A DNA stretch of 64,000 nucleotides, taken from contig WGNP01000013.1 in the NCBI GenBank assembly GCA_016124495.1, positions 62,001 to 126,000 on the forward strand, written 5' to 3'. Shown here piece after piece: positions 45,807 to 53,778 of the stretch (position 1 is its first letter; the number at the start of each line of letters is the position of its first letter). Under the pieces are notes generated by a model. The model saw only the letters and a program-made list of their open reading frames with translations, was not told the DNA's origin and searched no databases. The position numbers and the translations under genes are program-made. Origin of the DNA: Hyphomonas sp. GTDB lineage: Bacteria > Pseudomonadota > Alphaproteobacteria > Caulobacterales > Hyphomonadaceae.

Positions 45807-46718
45807 ATGAACGCCGCCCTCCGCCTCGGATTTCCTGCCGCACTTGGCTGCTACCTGATCTGGGGCAGCCTGCCGCTGTATATCCGCGCGATGAACCATG
45901 TCGGCGCGTTCGAGCTGCTGGCGCACCGCATCCTGTGGTCGGTGCCGACCGCGGTCCTGCTGATTGCGCTGGCCACCAAATGGCGCGACGTGAAGGCGGC
46001 CTTCACCGGCTCGAACCTCAAGTGGTTGGCGCTTTCCAGCGTGCTGATCGCTTCCAACTGGGCGATCTATATCTGGGCGGTCAATGCCGGCCGCGCGATG
46101 GAGGCCTCGCTCGGCTATTACATCAACCCGCTGGTCAATGTCCTGTTCGGCATGCTGATCTTTTCGGAGACGCTGCGGATCGCGCAATGGGTCGCCGTGG
46201 GGATTGCCACCATCGGTGTCGTGATCATGGCCTTCGCTTTCGGGCATGTGCCCTGGGCGGCGCTCGCGCTGTGTACGACGTTCGCGTGCTATGGCGTGAT
46301 CCGGAAGAAGGTCGTGATCGACAGCCGCGCGGGCTTCCTCGTCGAGGTCGCGCTGCTCGCGCCGCTCGCCGCGCTCTGGCTCGCCTTGTTTGCAACGACG
46401 CAGCCGGGAGGCCGCTGGATGGGAGAGGGCGGCTGGGACATCGCACTGCTGATCGCGGCGGGGCCGATCACGGCAGTGCCGCTGATCCTGTTTGCGCTCG
46501 CGGCCAAGCGGCTGAAGCTCTCGACCATCGGCATGATGCAGTACATCGGCCCGACGCTGCAGTTCCTGATCGCGCTGTTCGTGTTCAAGGAGGCGTTCAG
46601 CCCGGTGCACGCGGTGGCCTTTGGCTTCATCTGGACCGCGCTGGTGATCTTCACGACCGACAGCCTGATGGGCGATGCCAAGGCCCGGCGGCTGGCCCGC
46701 GCGGCTGGGCCGGCCTGA
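45807..46718 (+). CDS. rarD: EamA-family transporter RarD
   Basis: A 303-residue membrane protein with ten hydrophobic helices. RarD-type landmarks: LIWGSLPLYIRAMNHVGAFELLAHRILWSVP near the N-terminus, SSVLIASNWAIYIWAVNAGRAMEASLGYYINPLVNVLFG, and the C-terminal IGMMQYIGPTLQFLIALFVFKEAF. RarD proteins are proposed exporters of small molecules such as chloramphenicol analogues; the natural substrate is unknown. Confidence 0.9.
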   Translation: MNAALRLGFPAALGCYLIWGSLPLYIRAMNHVGAFELLAHRILWSVPTAVLLIALATKWRDVKAAFTGSNLKWLALSSVLIASNWAIYIWAVNAGRAMEASLGYYINPLVNVLFGMLIFSETLRIAQWVAVGIATIGVVIMAFAFGHVPWAALALCTTFACYGVIRKKVVIDSRAGFLVEVALLAPLAALWLALFATTQPGGRWMGEGGWDIALLIAAGPITAVPLILFALAAKRLKLSTIGMMQYIGPTLQFLIALFVFKEAFSPVHAVAFGFIWTALVIFTTDSLMGDAKARRLARAAGPA

Positions 46719-46722
46719 AGCA

Positions 46723-46756
46723 CAAAAAAGCGGCGGAACCCGGAGGCGCCGCCGCT
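46723..46756 (-). terminator. Terminator for the minus-strand GNAT-hydrolase-LysE transcript
   Basis: Read on the minus strand, the stem AGCGGCGG/CCGCCGCT (46729-46736 with 46749-46756) is followed by TTTTTT. It lies 74 bases past the LysE-family stop and just after the convergent rarD stop, so it can also slow rarD transcription. Confidence 0.65.
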
Positions 46757-46829
46757 AAGTCTGTCGAATGCTGATGAGAGCATTGTTCAATTCACCGGAA
46801 CAGATGCAATGCATGTGCCAGACGCAGGC

Positions 46830-47450
46830 TCAGCCGCGTGGCGGGGTGAGGGCGAGCCAGAAAGCGATGGCCACCAGCAGGCCCGTGAAAGTTAACCGCG
46901 CCGCCAGCGAGGTGCGCCAGGTCTCGAGCCGCGCGCCGAGCTGGGCGGCGAGCAGGACGATGCCGGCATGTACGAGCGTTGCGACGGTAAGATGGATCCC
47001 GCCGAGCAGCAGGGTCTGCTGCCAGACGGGCAGCGCGCTGGCGGGGTTCACGAACTGGTTGATCAGCAGCACATAGAAGGCGAGGGCCTTGGGGTTCAAT
47101 ACGTTCGCGATCAGGCCGCGCCGGAAGCCGCGCTCCTGGCCGACTGCTGATAATGCAACAGAGCCCGTGTCCGACAAGGCCTCCCAGGCGAGGTAGAGCA
47201 TGAAGGCGATGCCGGCCCAGTGCAGGCCGGTGTGAACGCTCGGTGCACTGATGATCAGCGCGGTCAGTCCGGTGACCGCGGCGATGAGCTGAAGGGAGAG
47301 GCCGGTGGCGATTCCGGCGACCGCGCCGAAGGCGGGCTTGCGGCCTTCGCGGATCGTGAGCGCCGCCAGCCAGCCCATGTTGGGGCCGGGCGTCAGCTCG
47401 ATGACCGCGACCGCGAACAGGAATCCGATCCAGTCAAACCCGTCCGGCAT
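46830..47450 (-). CDS. LysE-family amino-acid exporter
   Basis: A 206-residue membrane protein with six hydrophobic segments. The family motif VIELTPGPNMGWLAALTIREGRK sits after the first helix, and LLINQFVNPASALPVW follows in the fifth. Members export amino acids or derivatives. The start at 47450 is chosen because it begins the first helix and leaves 4 bases after the upstream hydrolase stop; the longer frame extends into the hydrolase. Substrate unknown. Confidence 0.88.
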   Translation of the reverse strand: MPDGFDWIGFLFAVAVIELTPGPNMGWLAALTIREGRKPAFGAVAGIATGLSLQLIAAVTGLTALIISAPSVHTGLHWAGIAFMLYLAWEALSDTGSVALSAVGQERGFRRGLIANVLNPKALAFYVLLINQFVNPASALPVWQQTLLLGGIHLTVATLVHAGIVLLAAQLGARLETWRTSLAARLTFTGLLVAIAFWLALTPPRG

Positions 47451-47454
47451 CTGG

Positions 47455-48588
47455 CTACAGGCACCCGGCGACCGCTTCGACGAGGCGCACGGCGCGCGGG
47501 TCACCGACCAGGCTGCTCGACTGGCGGTTCATCACATAGGCGCAGGTGAGTCCCCGCGAAGGCGAGGCGATGGCAAGCGAGCCGCCCCAGCCGCAATGGC
47601 CGAGCCCGTCCTCGAACGGACCGAAGGCCTTGAGGTTGTTGTGCATGATGCCGGCGCCGAAGCGCGTGATCATCGGCAGCACGAAGTCCGGCCCGTCCAC
47701 GCGCGCGGCGGTCAGCGCCGCGAAGGTGCCGGGGCGCATCAGGCGCTTGCCGCCGATCAGGCCGACATTCGCATAGGCATTGTAGAGCATGGCCACGGCG
47801 GAGGCGGTGCCATGTCCGTTCGCGGACGGAATCTCGATCTCGCGCCAGATCGCGCCGCCCCGGTCGGGCGCCGACCATTTCGTCAGGAAAGCCGCACGGC
47901 GCGGCGGTGTGATCTCGCCCAGCGAGGCGAGCGCCTTGGGGCGCAGGATTTCAGCGATACGCGCATGCTCCGCCTCCGGAAGACCGATGCGGAAGTCGAT
48001 GCCCAGCGGCGCAGTGATGTCCTCGCGCAGGATTGTTCCGAGCGTGCGGCCTGTGATGCGGGCGACGATCTCGCCCACCAGATAGCCCCATGTCAGCGGA
48101 TGATAGCCATGCGCCGTTCCGGGCGGCCACATCGGGGCAAGCGCTGCGAGGGCAGCGGCGCAGGCGGGCGGATCCAGCCAGAGGGCTGGGTCGATCTCGT
48201 CAATGAACCCCGGCAGGCCCGCTTGATGACTGGCGACTTCGCCGATGGTGACCGCCTCTTTTCCGGCCGCAGCGAATTCTGGCCAGACTTCGCTGACCGG
48301 AGTTTCGTATCCCGCCGGAAGCGCTTCGGTGGCCATAGCAAGGATCAGGGCCGAGATGCCCTTGGTGGTGGAGTAGACCGGCACGATCGTGCCCGCGTTC
48401 CAGGCCTTGGTGCCCGCCCGGTCGGCCCAGCCGCCCTGAAGGTCGACGATCACTTCGCCGTCCAGCAGCACCGCAAAGCCAGCGCCCTGTTCCTCGCCGC
48501 GGGCGAAATTGTCCGCGAAGGCGTCCTGCACGGCTTCGAAGCCGGGCGCAGTGAAGCCGGAGATCGGGGGCAGGGCGGTATCAGCCAT
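47455..48588 (-). CDS. Serine hydrolase of the beta-lactamase class C/EstB family
   Basis: A 377-residue protein with VYSTTKGISALIL, the S-x-x-K catalytic motif near residue 95, the YHPLTWGYLVGEIV segment that supplies the second tyrosine, and a C-terminal HCGWGGSLAIASPS block. No signal peptide, so it is cytoplasmic, which favours an esterase such as EstB over a true beta-lactamase. It overlaps the GNAT gene by eight bases and is followed by the LysE-type exporter, suggesting an operon of three. Confidence 0.88.
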   Translation of the reverse strand: MADTALPPISGFTAPGFEAVQDAFADNFARGEEQGAGFAVLLDGEVIVDLQGGWADRAGTKAWNAGTIVPVYSTTKGISALILAMATEALPAGYETPVSEVWPEFAAAGKEAVTIGEVASHQAGLPGFIDEIDPALWLDPPACAAALAALAPMWPPGTAHGYHPLTWGYLVGEIVARITGRTLGTILREDITAPLGIDFRIGLPEAEHARIAEILRPKALASLGEITPPRRAAFLTKWSAPDRGGAIWREIEIPSANGHGTASAVAMLYNAYANVGLIGGKRLMRPGTFAALTAARVDGPDFVLPMITRFGAGIMHNNLKAFGPFEDGLGHCGWGGSLAIASPSRGLTCAYVMNRQSSSLVGDPRAVRLVEAVAGCL

Positions 48589-49066
48589 GAAGTGTCTTCT
48601 CCATCCGGAAGCGTTTCAGCTGCTCGCCGCTGCGCTCCACCGTTTCGGCATAGGCGGCGGTAAAGCCGACCGCTTCGAAGGGGCCCTTCGCATGCAGGCT
48701 CGCATCGGTCCAGAGACGGACCATCCCGACGCGGCGGGCCTCGCCTTCGAGGGCGTCGTAGAGCCGCCGGAAAAGGCCCTGTCCCTGCGCCTCGGCAAGG
48801 ATGTAGGCGAGGTCGACATACCCCTCACCCGTCAGTGTCAGGAAGCCGAGCGGGCGCCCGCCGGTTTCGGCGAGCCAGACCGATTGCGCGCGCAGATGTG
48901 CGGCCCGGGCCTCGCCGGCGCGCGGAGCCGGCGACCAGGCGGCGCGGTCCGCCTCGGTGTACTGGGCCGCGCCCTCGCGGATCGCCGCATGGAACACGCC
49001 GCCCAGCGCATCGAAATCCGCAGGGCTCGCCCGTCTGATCTGGACATGCTGCGTCATGCGGGGCAT
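48581..49066 (-). CDS. GNAT-family N-acetyltransferase
   Basis: A 161-residue protein of the GNAT fold. VQIRRASPADFDALGGVFHAAI begins it, LGFLTLTGEGYVDLAYILAEAQGQGLFRRLYDALEGEAR provides the acetyl-CoA-binding QGxGxF-type loop, and LHAKGPFEAVGFT ends it. Its ATG at 49066 has AAGGGAG 4 bases upstream. It lies 42 bases from the divergent CoA-ester lyase start. The substrate is not known. Confidence 0.87.
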   Translation of the reverse strand: MPRMTQHVQIRRASPADFDALGGVFHAAIREGAAQYTEADRAAWSPAPRAGEARAAHLRAQSVWLAETGGRPLGFLTLTGEGYVDLAYILAEAQGQGLFRRLYDALEGEARRVGMVRLWTDASLHAKGPFEAVGFTAAYAETVERSGEQLKRFRMEKTLHG

Positions 49067-49108
49067 CGCTCCCTTGAAACCAGAACCAGCCTAAGGGGTA
49101 ACCCGCTC

Positions 49109-49987
49109 ATGTCCACCGCCCACCGCCCGCGCCGTTCCTGCCTTTACATGCCCGGCGCCAATGCCCGCGCGCTCGAAAAGGCCCGCGAGATTCCCGCCGA
49201 CACGCTGATCCTTGATCTTGAGGACGCGGTCGCGCCTGAGGCCAAGGCCGAAGCGCGCGGCGCGATTGCGGCGGCGCTGAAGGCCGGCGGATACGGCCCG
49301 CGCGAATTGCTCGTGCGGATGAACGGGCTCGATACCGAATGGGGGCACGCCGATCTCGAAATGGCGGTGGCCGCCGGCGCGCATGCGGTGCTGGCGCCGA
49401 AGGTGACCGGCGCCCGTGATATCGAACGGCTGGACGCAGCGCTGGGCAAAGCCGGGGCAGGCGCAGATTTTGCGCTCTGGGTGATGATCGAGATGCCGCT
49501 CGCCATTCTGAACATCAAGGAGATCGCTGCAGCGAAGATCGGCTCGCGCCTCACGACCTTCGTGATGGGCACCAATGACCTTGCGAAAGAATGCCGTGCC
49601 CGGATGACCCCGGACCGGCTCGCCTTCCAGACCGCGCTGCAGCTCTCGGTCGCGTCCGCGCGCGCCTACGGCCTCACGGCCATCGACGGCGTCTACAATG
49701 ATATCAAGAACGAGGCGGGCTTTGCCAGCGAATGCGAACAGGGCCGCGACCTCGGCTTTGACGGCAAGACGCTGATCCACCCCTCGCAGGTCGATACGTG
49801 CAACCGCGTCTTCGCGCCATCGGCCGCCGACGTGGACCAGGCCCGCGCCGTCATCGAGGCGTTCGCGGATCCGGCGAACGCCGGCAAGGGCGTGCTGAAG
49901 GTCAACGGCAAGATGACCGAGCTGCTCCACCTCGACGAAGCGCGCCGGACCGTGGCGATGGACGCGGCGATCCGGGCTTTGGTTTAG
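49109..49987 (+). CDS. HpcH/HpaI-family CoA-ester lyase (malyl-CoA lyase or malyl-CoA thioesterase like)
   Basis: A 292-residue TIM-barrel protein. The start SCLYMPGANARALEKAREIPADTLILDLEDAVAPEAKAEAR carries the metal acid region; later VMIEMPLAILNIKEIA, the substrate loop GTNDLAKECRARM and GKTLIHPSQVDTCNRVFAP are all CitE/Mcl hallmarks. Two genes downstream is a probable mesaconyl-CoA hydratase, which makes or uses methylmalyl-CoA, so a role as beta-methylmalyl-CoA lyase or malyl-CoA thioesterase is likely. The sequence alone does not separate these two. Confidence 0.85.
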   Translation: MSTAHRPRRSCLYMPGANARALEKAREIPADTLILDLEDAVAPEAKAEARGAIAAALKAGGYGPRELLVRMNGLDTEWGHADLEMAVAAGAHAVLAPKVTGARDIERLDAALGKAGAGADFALWVMIEMPLAILNIKEIAAAKIGSRLTTFVMGTNDLAKECRARMTPDRLAFQTALQLSVASARAYGLTAIDGVYNDIKNEAGFASECEQGRDLGFDGKTLIHPSQVDTCNRVFAPSAADVDQARAVIEAFADPANAGKGVLKVNGKMTELLHLDEARRTVAMDAAIRALV

Positions 49988-50060
49988 CCACTTGGGCCAC
50001 AGGACTCGACACGGCGGCGTCCGCCCCTAACTCCTCACCCACCACACAAAGGAGCGCCCC

Positions 50061-50408
50061 ATGACCTATATCCTCATCCACAATCCCGGTTGCGGCTCGT
50101 CCAAGAAGGGGTTGGAGCTGCTCGAGGCAAACGGGGTGAAGCCCACAATCCGCAAGTACATGAGCGCGGCGGAGCGGCTCAGCGTTGAGGAACTCATGGA
50201 CATCGCGAAGAAGATGGGCGCCAAGTCGCCGCGCGCGTTCCTGCGGGAGGCGGACGCCAAGGCGGCCGGGCTCGCCGAGACTGCGAGTGACGACAAGGTC
50301 TATGCCGCGATGGCGGAAAATCCGAAGCTGATCCAGCGGCCGATCGGCATCAACGGCAAGAAGGCCGTGCTCGGACGCCCAAACGCCAAGCTGCTCGAGA
50401 TTCTCTGA
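50061..50408 (+). CDS. ArsC/Spx-family thioredoxin-fold protein
   Basis: A 115-residue protein with IHNPGCGSSKKGLELLEANGV, the ArsC catalytic-cysteine motif (Cys11), and NPKLIQRPIGINGKKAVLGRP, the arginine-containing stretch. It may reduce arsenate with glutathione/glutaredoxin or act as a YfgD/Spx-like protein; the absence of ars genes nearby favours caution. It starts 73 bases after the CoA-ester lyase with an AAGGAG upstream. Confidence 0.85.
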   Translation: MTYILIHNPGCGSSKKGLELLEANGVKPTIRKYMSAAERLSVEELMDIAKKMGAKSPRAFLREADAKAAGLAETASDDKVYAAMAENPKLIQRPIGINGKKAVLGRPNAKLLEIL

Positions 50409-50512
50409 GCGCCGCGCAATTTTGTCGCAGAACCGGCCTCAGCCGGGCCGTTCGATCAAATTTCACCGATCCGGTTTGCCAGATTTGAGCCCGGGTATGG
50501 GACAGTCGGCGG

Positions 50513-50782
50513 ATGATGATCCTCGCCCTTGTCTTCGCCGGTCTCCTGCTCGCCTTTGCGGCCTTTGCGGCCTTCGGGCTGCCTTACATGCTGATGGGCG
50601 CCCGGGCGTTCGAGGAATTCGGCGAGCGGCCGGATGCGCAGGCCATGGCCGGCGTGCTTGCGGCGGCAGCAACCCTGATCGCGGCGCTGCCCTTTGTCGC
50701 TCCCGCCTTGATTTCACCGGGCCCTCAGGTGCAGGTGTTCGCCGAGACCGTGCTGGGCGCGGCGTCCCCGTTCCGGAGCTGA
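50513..50782 (+). CDS. Small membrane protein, unknown function
   Basis: An 89-residue protein made of two hydrophobic segments: residues 2-28 (LALVFAGLLLAFAAFAAFGLP) and about 45-67 (GVLAAAATLIAALPFVAPALI) with a short acidic loop between. No family was recognised. It lies 31 bases before the mesaconyl-CoA hydratase on the same strand. The C-terminal 20 residues are polar. Confidence 0.55.
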   Translation: MMILALVFAGLLLAFAAFAAFGLPYMLMGARAFEEFGERPDAQAMAGVLAAAATLIAALPFVAPALISPGPQVQVFAETVLGAASPFRS

Positions 50783-50813
50783 CGCGCGTTTCCCGCTAAC
50801 CAAGGAGACGGAC

Positions 50814-51890
50814 GTGGCAGGCGCAGCGACGATTCAGAAAACCGGGACGTTGAAGTCGAACCCCGGCAATTTCTTCGAGGATTTCAAGCCCGGCGACACG
50901 CTGGTGCATGCAACGCCGCAGACGGTGACCGAGGGTGACCTCGCCCTCTACCGCGCCCTGAACGGCAGCCGGTTCGCGCAATACTCCTGCGCCGAGTTTG
51001 CCCGCAGCGTTGGCTTGCCTGGCCTCGGCGCCGATCCGTTGCATGCCTTCCACATCGTGTTCGGCAAGAGCGTGCCGGATATTTCCCTGAACGCCGTGGC
51101 GAACCTCGGCTATGCCGATGGCCGTTTCCTGCGCCCGGTGATGCCCGGCGACACCTTGCGCGCGACCAGCGAAGTGATCGGGGTGAAGGAGAACTCCAAC
51201 GGCAAGACCGGGGTCGTCTGGGTTCGGACGAACGGGCGAAACCAGTACGGCGAAGACGTGCTGAACTATGTGCGCTGGGTGATGGTAAACAAGCGCGATG
51301 AGGCCTCGCCGGCGCCGAAGCCCGTGGTTCCGGACCTGCCGGCAACGGTCGACGCCAAGGACTTGTCCGGCTTTCCCCAGATGAAGCGCTGGAACATCGC
51401 CGAGTCCGGCAGCCGGCACATGTATGAGGACTACGAGATCGGCGAGAAGATCAACCACAGCGACGGCATGACGATCCAGGAGGCCGAGCACCAGATTGCG
51501 ACGCGTCTCTACCAGAACACCGCCAAGGTCCACTTCGATTTCCACGGCCAGAAGGAAAGCCGGTTCGGCAAGCGCCTGATCTATGGCGGCGTGGTCATCT
51601 CGATTGCGCGCTCGCTGTCGTTCAACGGCCTCGCCAATGCCGGGCAGATGCTGGCGATCAACGCCGGCAGCCATGTCAGCCCGCTGTTTGCCTGGGACAC
51701 GATCTATGCCTGGAGCGAAGTACTGGACAAGGCAGAGCTGTCGGAGACCTGCGGCGCGCTGCGCCTGCGCCTCGTCGCGGTGAAGGACCAGCCGCCGGGC
51801 GATTTCGCCTACAAGAACGCCGACGGCAAATATGCCGACGGCGTGCTGCTCGACTTCGATTATTGGGCAGCGATTCCGCGGGCCCGCTGA
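50814..51890 (+). CDS. mch: Mesaconyl-CoA hydratase (double-hotdog MaoC family)
   Basis: A 358-residue protein with two MaoC/hotdog modules. NPGNFFEDFKPGDTLVHATPQTVTEGDLALYRALNGSRF begins the first; HIVFGKSVPDISLNAVANLGYADGRF and YVRWVMVNKRDE follow; NHSDGMTIQEAEHQIATRLYQNTAKVHFD and RLIYGGVVISIARSLSFNGLANA form the second. This pattern is what I recall of Mch, which hydrates mesaconyl-CoA to beta-methylmalyl-CoA in the ethylmalonyl-CoA pathway. The start is GTG with AAGGAGA 7 bases upstream. The neighbouring CoA-ester lyase could be its partner. Confidence 0.85.
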   Translation: MAGAATIQKTGTLKSNPGNFFEDFKPGDTLVHATPQTVTEGDLALYRALNGSRFAQYSCAEFARSVGLPGLGADPLHAFHIVFGKSVPDISLNAVANLGYADGRFLRPVMPGDTLRATSEVIGVKENSNGKTGVVWVRTNGRNQYGEDVLNYVRWVMVNKRDEASPAPKPVVPDLPATVDAKDLSGFPQMKRWNIAESGSRHMYEDYEIGEKINHSDGMTIQEAEHQIATRLYQNTAKVHFDFHGQKESRFGKRLIYGGVVISIARSLSFNGLANAGQMLAINAGSHVSPLFAWDTIYAWSEVLDKAELSETCGALRLRLVAVKDQPPGDFAYKNADGKYADGVLLDFDYWAAIPRAR

Positions 51891-51912
51891 CGAAGCCCGA
51901 AAGACGTCCTAT

Positions 51913-52338
51913 ATGGGGAAGATGGGCGGATATCTTCCTTACGTGGATTTCACAGAGTTCGCGACGGCGCTGGCGGTCTTCCTGTCGGCGCTGGTCAGCC
52001 TGATCGGCACGTCGGGGCGAAAGCGCTCGATTGCGCAGGGTGAGGCCAAATTGTCGGATCTGGCCGAAATGACCGGGATCCTGAACCCCAGGCAGCTGAT
52101 GGCCGTGTTCGGCCCGCCTGATATGGGGCGGACCTGGCCGGGTGTGACTTTGTTGGATGTGCGCCGGGCCCGCGGGCCGATGGGCTGGCTGATGTCGAGC
52201 GATCTTGTGGATTACGCCTGTATCGCGGCCGCGGCGGCTGTACTGGTGTTCGACTACTGGCTCGTACCGCTGGCGCTGATGTTTGCTCTGGGTGTTCAAC
52301 TGGCGGGGTGGGTGGTCTCCGCGCGGGTTCCGAAATGA
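51913..52338 (+). CDS. Hypothetical membrane protein
   Basis: A 141-residue protein with a probable hydrophobic N-terminal helix (residues about 13-33) and a second hydrophobic region near the C-terminus (about 100-133, YACIAAAAAVLVFDYWLVPLALMFALGVQLAG). Between them is a polar segment. No family was recognised. Start at 51913 or the ATG three codons later; neither has a strong Shine-Dalgarno sequence. It lies 22 bases after mch and 62 bases before dapF. Confidence 0.5.
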   Translation: MGKMGGYLPYVDFTEFATALAVFLSALVSLIGTSGRKRSIAQGEAKLSDLAEMTGILNPRQLMAVFGPPDMGRTWPGVTLLDVRRARGPMGWLMSSDLVDYACIAAAAAVLVFDYWLVPLALMFALGVQLAGWVVSARVPK

Positions 52339-52400
52339 ACGGCGAAGTGAGGCTTTTGGCCCGCTTCCCGCAGACGCTGAAACCCGGTAGGATTTCACTT

Positions 52401-53210
52401 ATGAAGCTCTGGAAGATGAATGGTGCTGGCAACGCGTTTGCCATTTTCGACGCGCGCTCGGCGCCGTTCGCGCCGAGCGTGGAGCAGATCCGCCAGATTG
52501 CGGCCGACCTGAAGGCTGACCAGGTGATCGCGCTGGAACGCGATGCCACCAAGGATGTGTTCATGCGGATATGGAATGCTGATGGAGGCCAGGTTTATGC
52601 CTGCGGAAATGCCTCGCGCTGCGTCGGCCATCTCATCCTCGCCGAGACCGGCAAGGACCGGATCACGATCCAGACCGAAGCCGACATGCTGAAGGCCTTC
52701 CGCGCCGAGGGTGGCCTGATCACGGTGGACATGGGTTCGCCCCTGATGGGCTGGGCCGATATTCCGTTGGCGGAGAAAATGGACGTGCGCGGCGTCGACC
52801 TTAAGATCGGGCCGATCGACAGGCCGATCCTGGCGCTGCCGGCGGTCGTCTCGATGGGGAATCCGCATGCGGTGTTCTTCGTCGAGGATGTGAATGCATA
52901 TGACATACCGAAGATCGGCCCGCTGGTGGAGAACCATCCGTTGTTCCCGCAGGGCACGAATGTCGGCTTTGCGCAGGTCATCGACAAGCAGACGATCCGG
53001 TTGCGGGTCTGGGAGCGCGGGGCTGGTCTGACCAAGGCCTGCGGCACGGGCGCCTGCGCGGCGCTGGTCTGCGCGGCGCGCGCCAAGCTGACCGGGCGAA
53101 AGGCGCGGGTCATCGTGGATGGCGGCGACCTCCACATAGAATGGCGCGAGAGCGACGACCACGTTTACATGACCGGGCCGGTCGAACTGGAGTTCGAGAC
53201 GGATGTTTAG
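52401..53210 (+). CDS. dapF: Diaminopimelate epimerase
   Basis: A 269-residue cofactor-free racemase that epimerises LL-diaminopimelate to the meso form for lysine and peptidoglycan. The two catalytic cysteines are Cys68 in YACGNASRC and Cys214 in KACGTGACA; the WKMNGAGNAF start and VSMGNPHAVFFV complete the family pattern. The usual CGNG is CGNA here. Start at 52401 chosen by homology with GGTAGGA upstream. In Caulobacter relatives dapF is followed directly by mtaB and ftsY; here a small gene intervenes. Confidence 0.94.
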   Translation: MKLWKMNGAGNAFAIFDARSAPFAPSVEQIRQIAADLKADQVIALERDATKDVFMRIWNADGGQVYACGNASRCVGHLILAETGKDRITIQTEADMLKAFRAEGGLITVDMGSPLMGWADIPLAEKMDVRGVDLKIGPIDRPILALPAVVSMGNPHAVFFVEDVNAYDIPKIGPLVENHPLFPQGTNVGFAQVIDKQTIRLRVWERGAGLTKACGTGACAALVCAARAKLTGRKARVIVDGGDLHIEWRESDDHVYMTGPVELEFETDV

Positions 53211-53718
53211 GGCGCGGGGCTTGAACAAAGCGACGCCTGCGGCCAATCTGTTTCGGGGTGTGACCCTGCGGCTGTCCTTTCTCCTCTTGCCTGCCCTCCT
53301 GTTTGCAGCCCCAGTCTCTGCGGATCCGCTCCAGGTAGCCAAGGGTATGTGGTCAACGTCCACGGATATGTATGTTTCCTTATCCACCAACGGCGAAGCA
53401 GTTGATGATGCGTCCGAACATTCCGCATTAGACGAGTGCTGGTCGGCCGACGAAGAGGTTCTCATCGACGAAAGCATGGCCGATATGTTCGAAGGGTGTG
53501 CGGCGACCCGGAGCCGTGGCAACGCTTATTCCTTCGCCCTCGACCTTGCCTGCGACTTTGAAGGCTTTCCGATGAACGGTGCGGCCGAGTTTATGGTCAA
53601 CAAAGCGAGGGACATGTTCTCAGTCCATCTCCTGCTTTCCGGCGACTCCGACGGCTCGGTAATGACCGCCGAAGGACTGATTATCGGCCATCGCACCGGC
53701 ACCTGCACCGCGCCGTAA
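53203..53718 (+). CDS. Secreted protein, DUF3617-like
   Basis: A 171-residue protein overlapping dapF by eight bases. A signal peptide (about residues 22-40, LLPALLFAAPVSA) precedes a mature part with four cysteines (DECW, EGCA, LACDF, TGTC) that can form two disulfides. The opening GMWSTSTDMY and the cysteine layout resemble DUF3617 proteins. It breaks the otherwise conserved dapF-mtaB junction. Function unknown. Confidence 0.6.
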   Translation: MFRARGLNKATPAANLFRGVTLRLSFLLLPALLFAAPVSADPLQVAKGMWSTSTDMYVSLSTNGEAVDDASEHSALDECWSADEEVLIDESMADMFEGCAATRSRGNAYSFALDLACDFEGFPMNGAAEFMVNKARDMFSVHLLLSGDSDGSVMTAEGLIIGHRTGTCTAP

Positions 53719-53778
53719 TAGTCAATCCGGTCTTAGGCGCTTGCTTTTCGCAGCTCAAGGCGCGATCTCACGGTCAAC

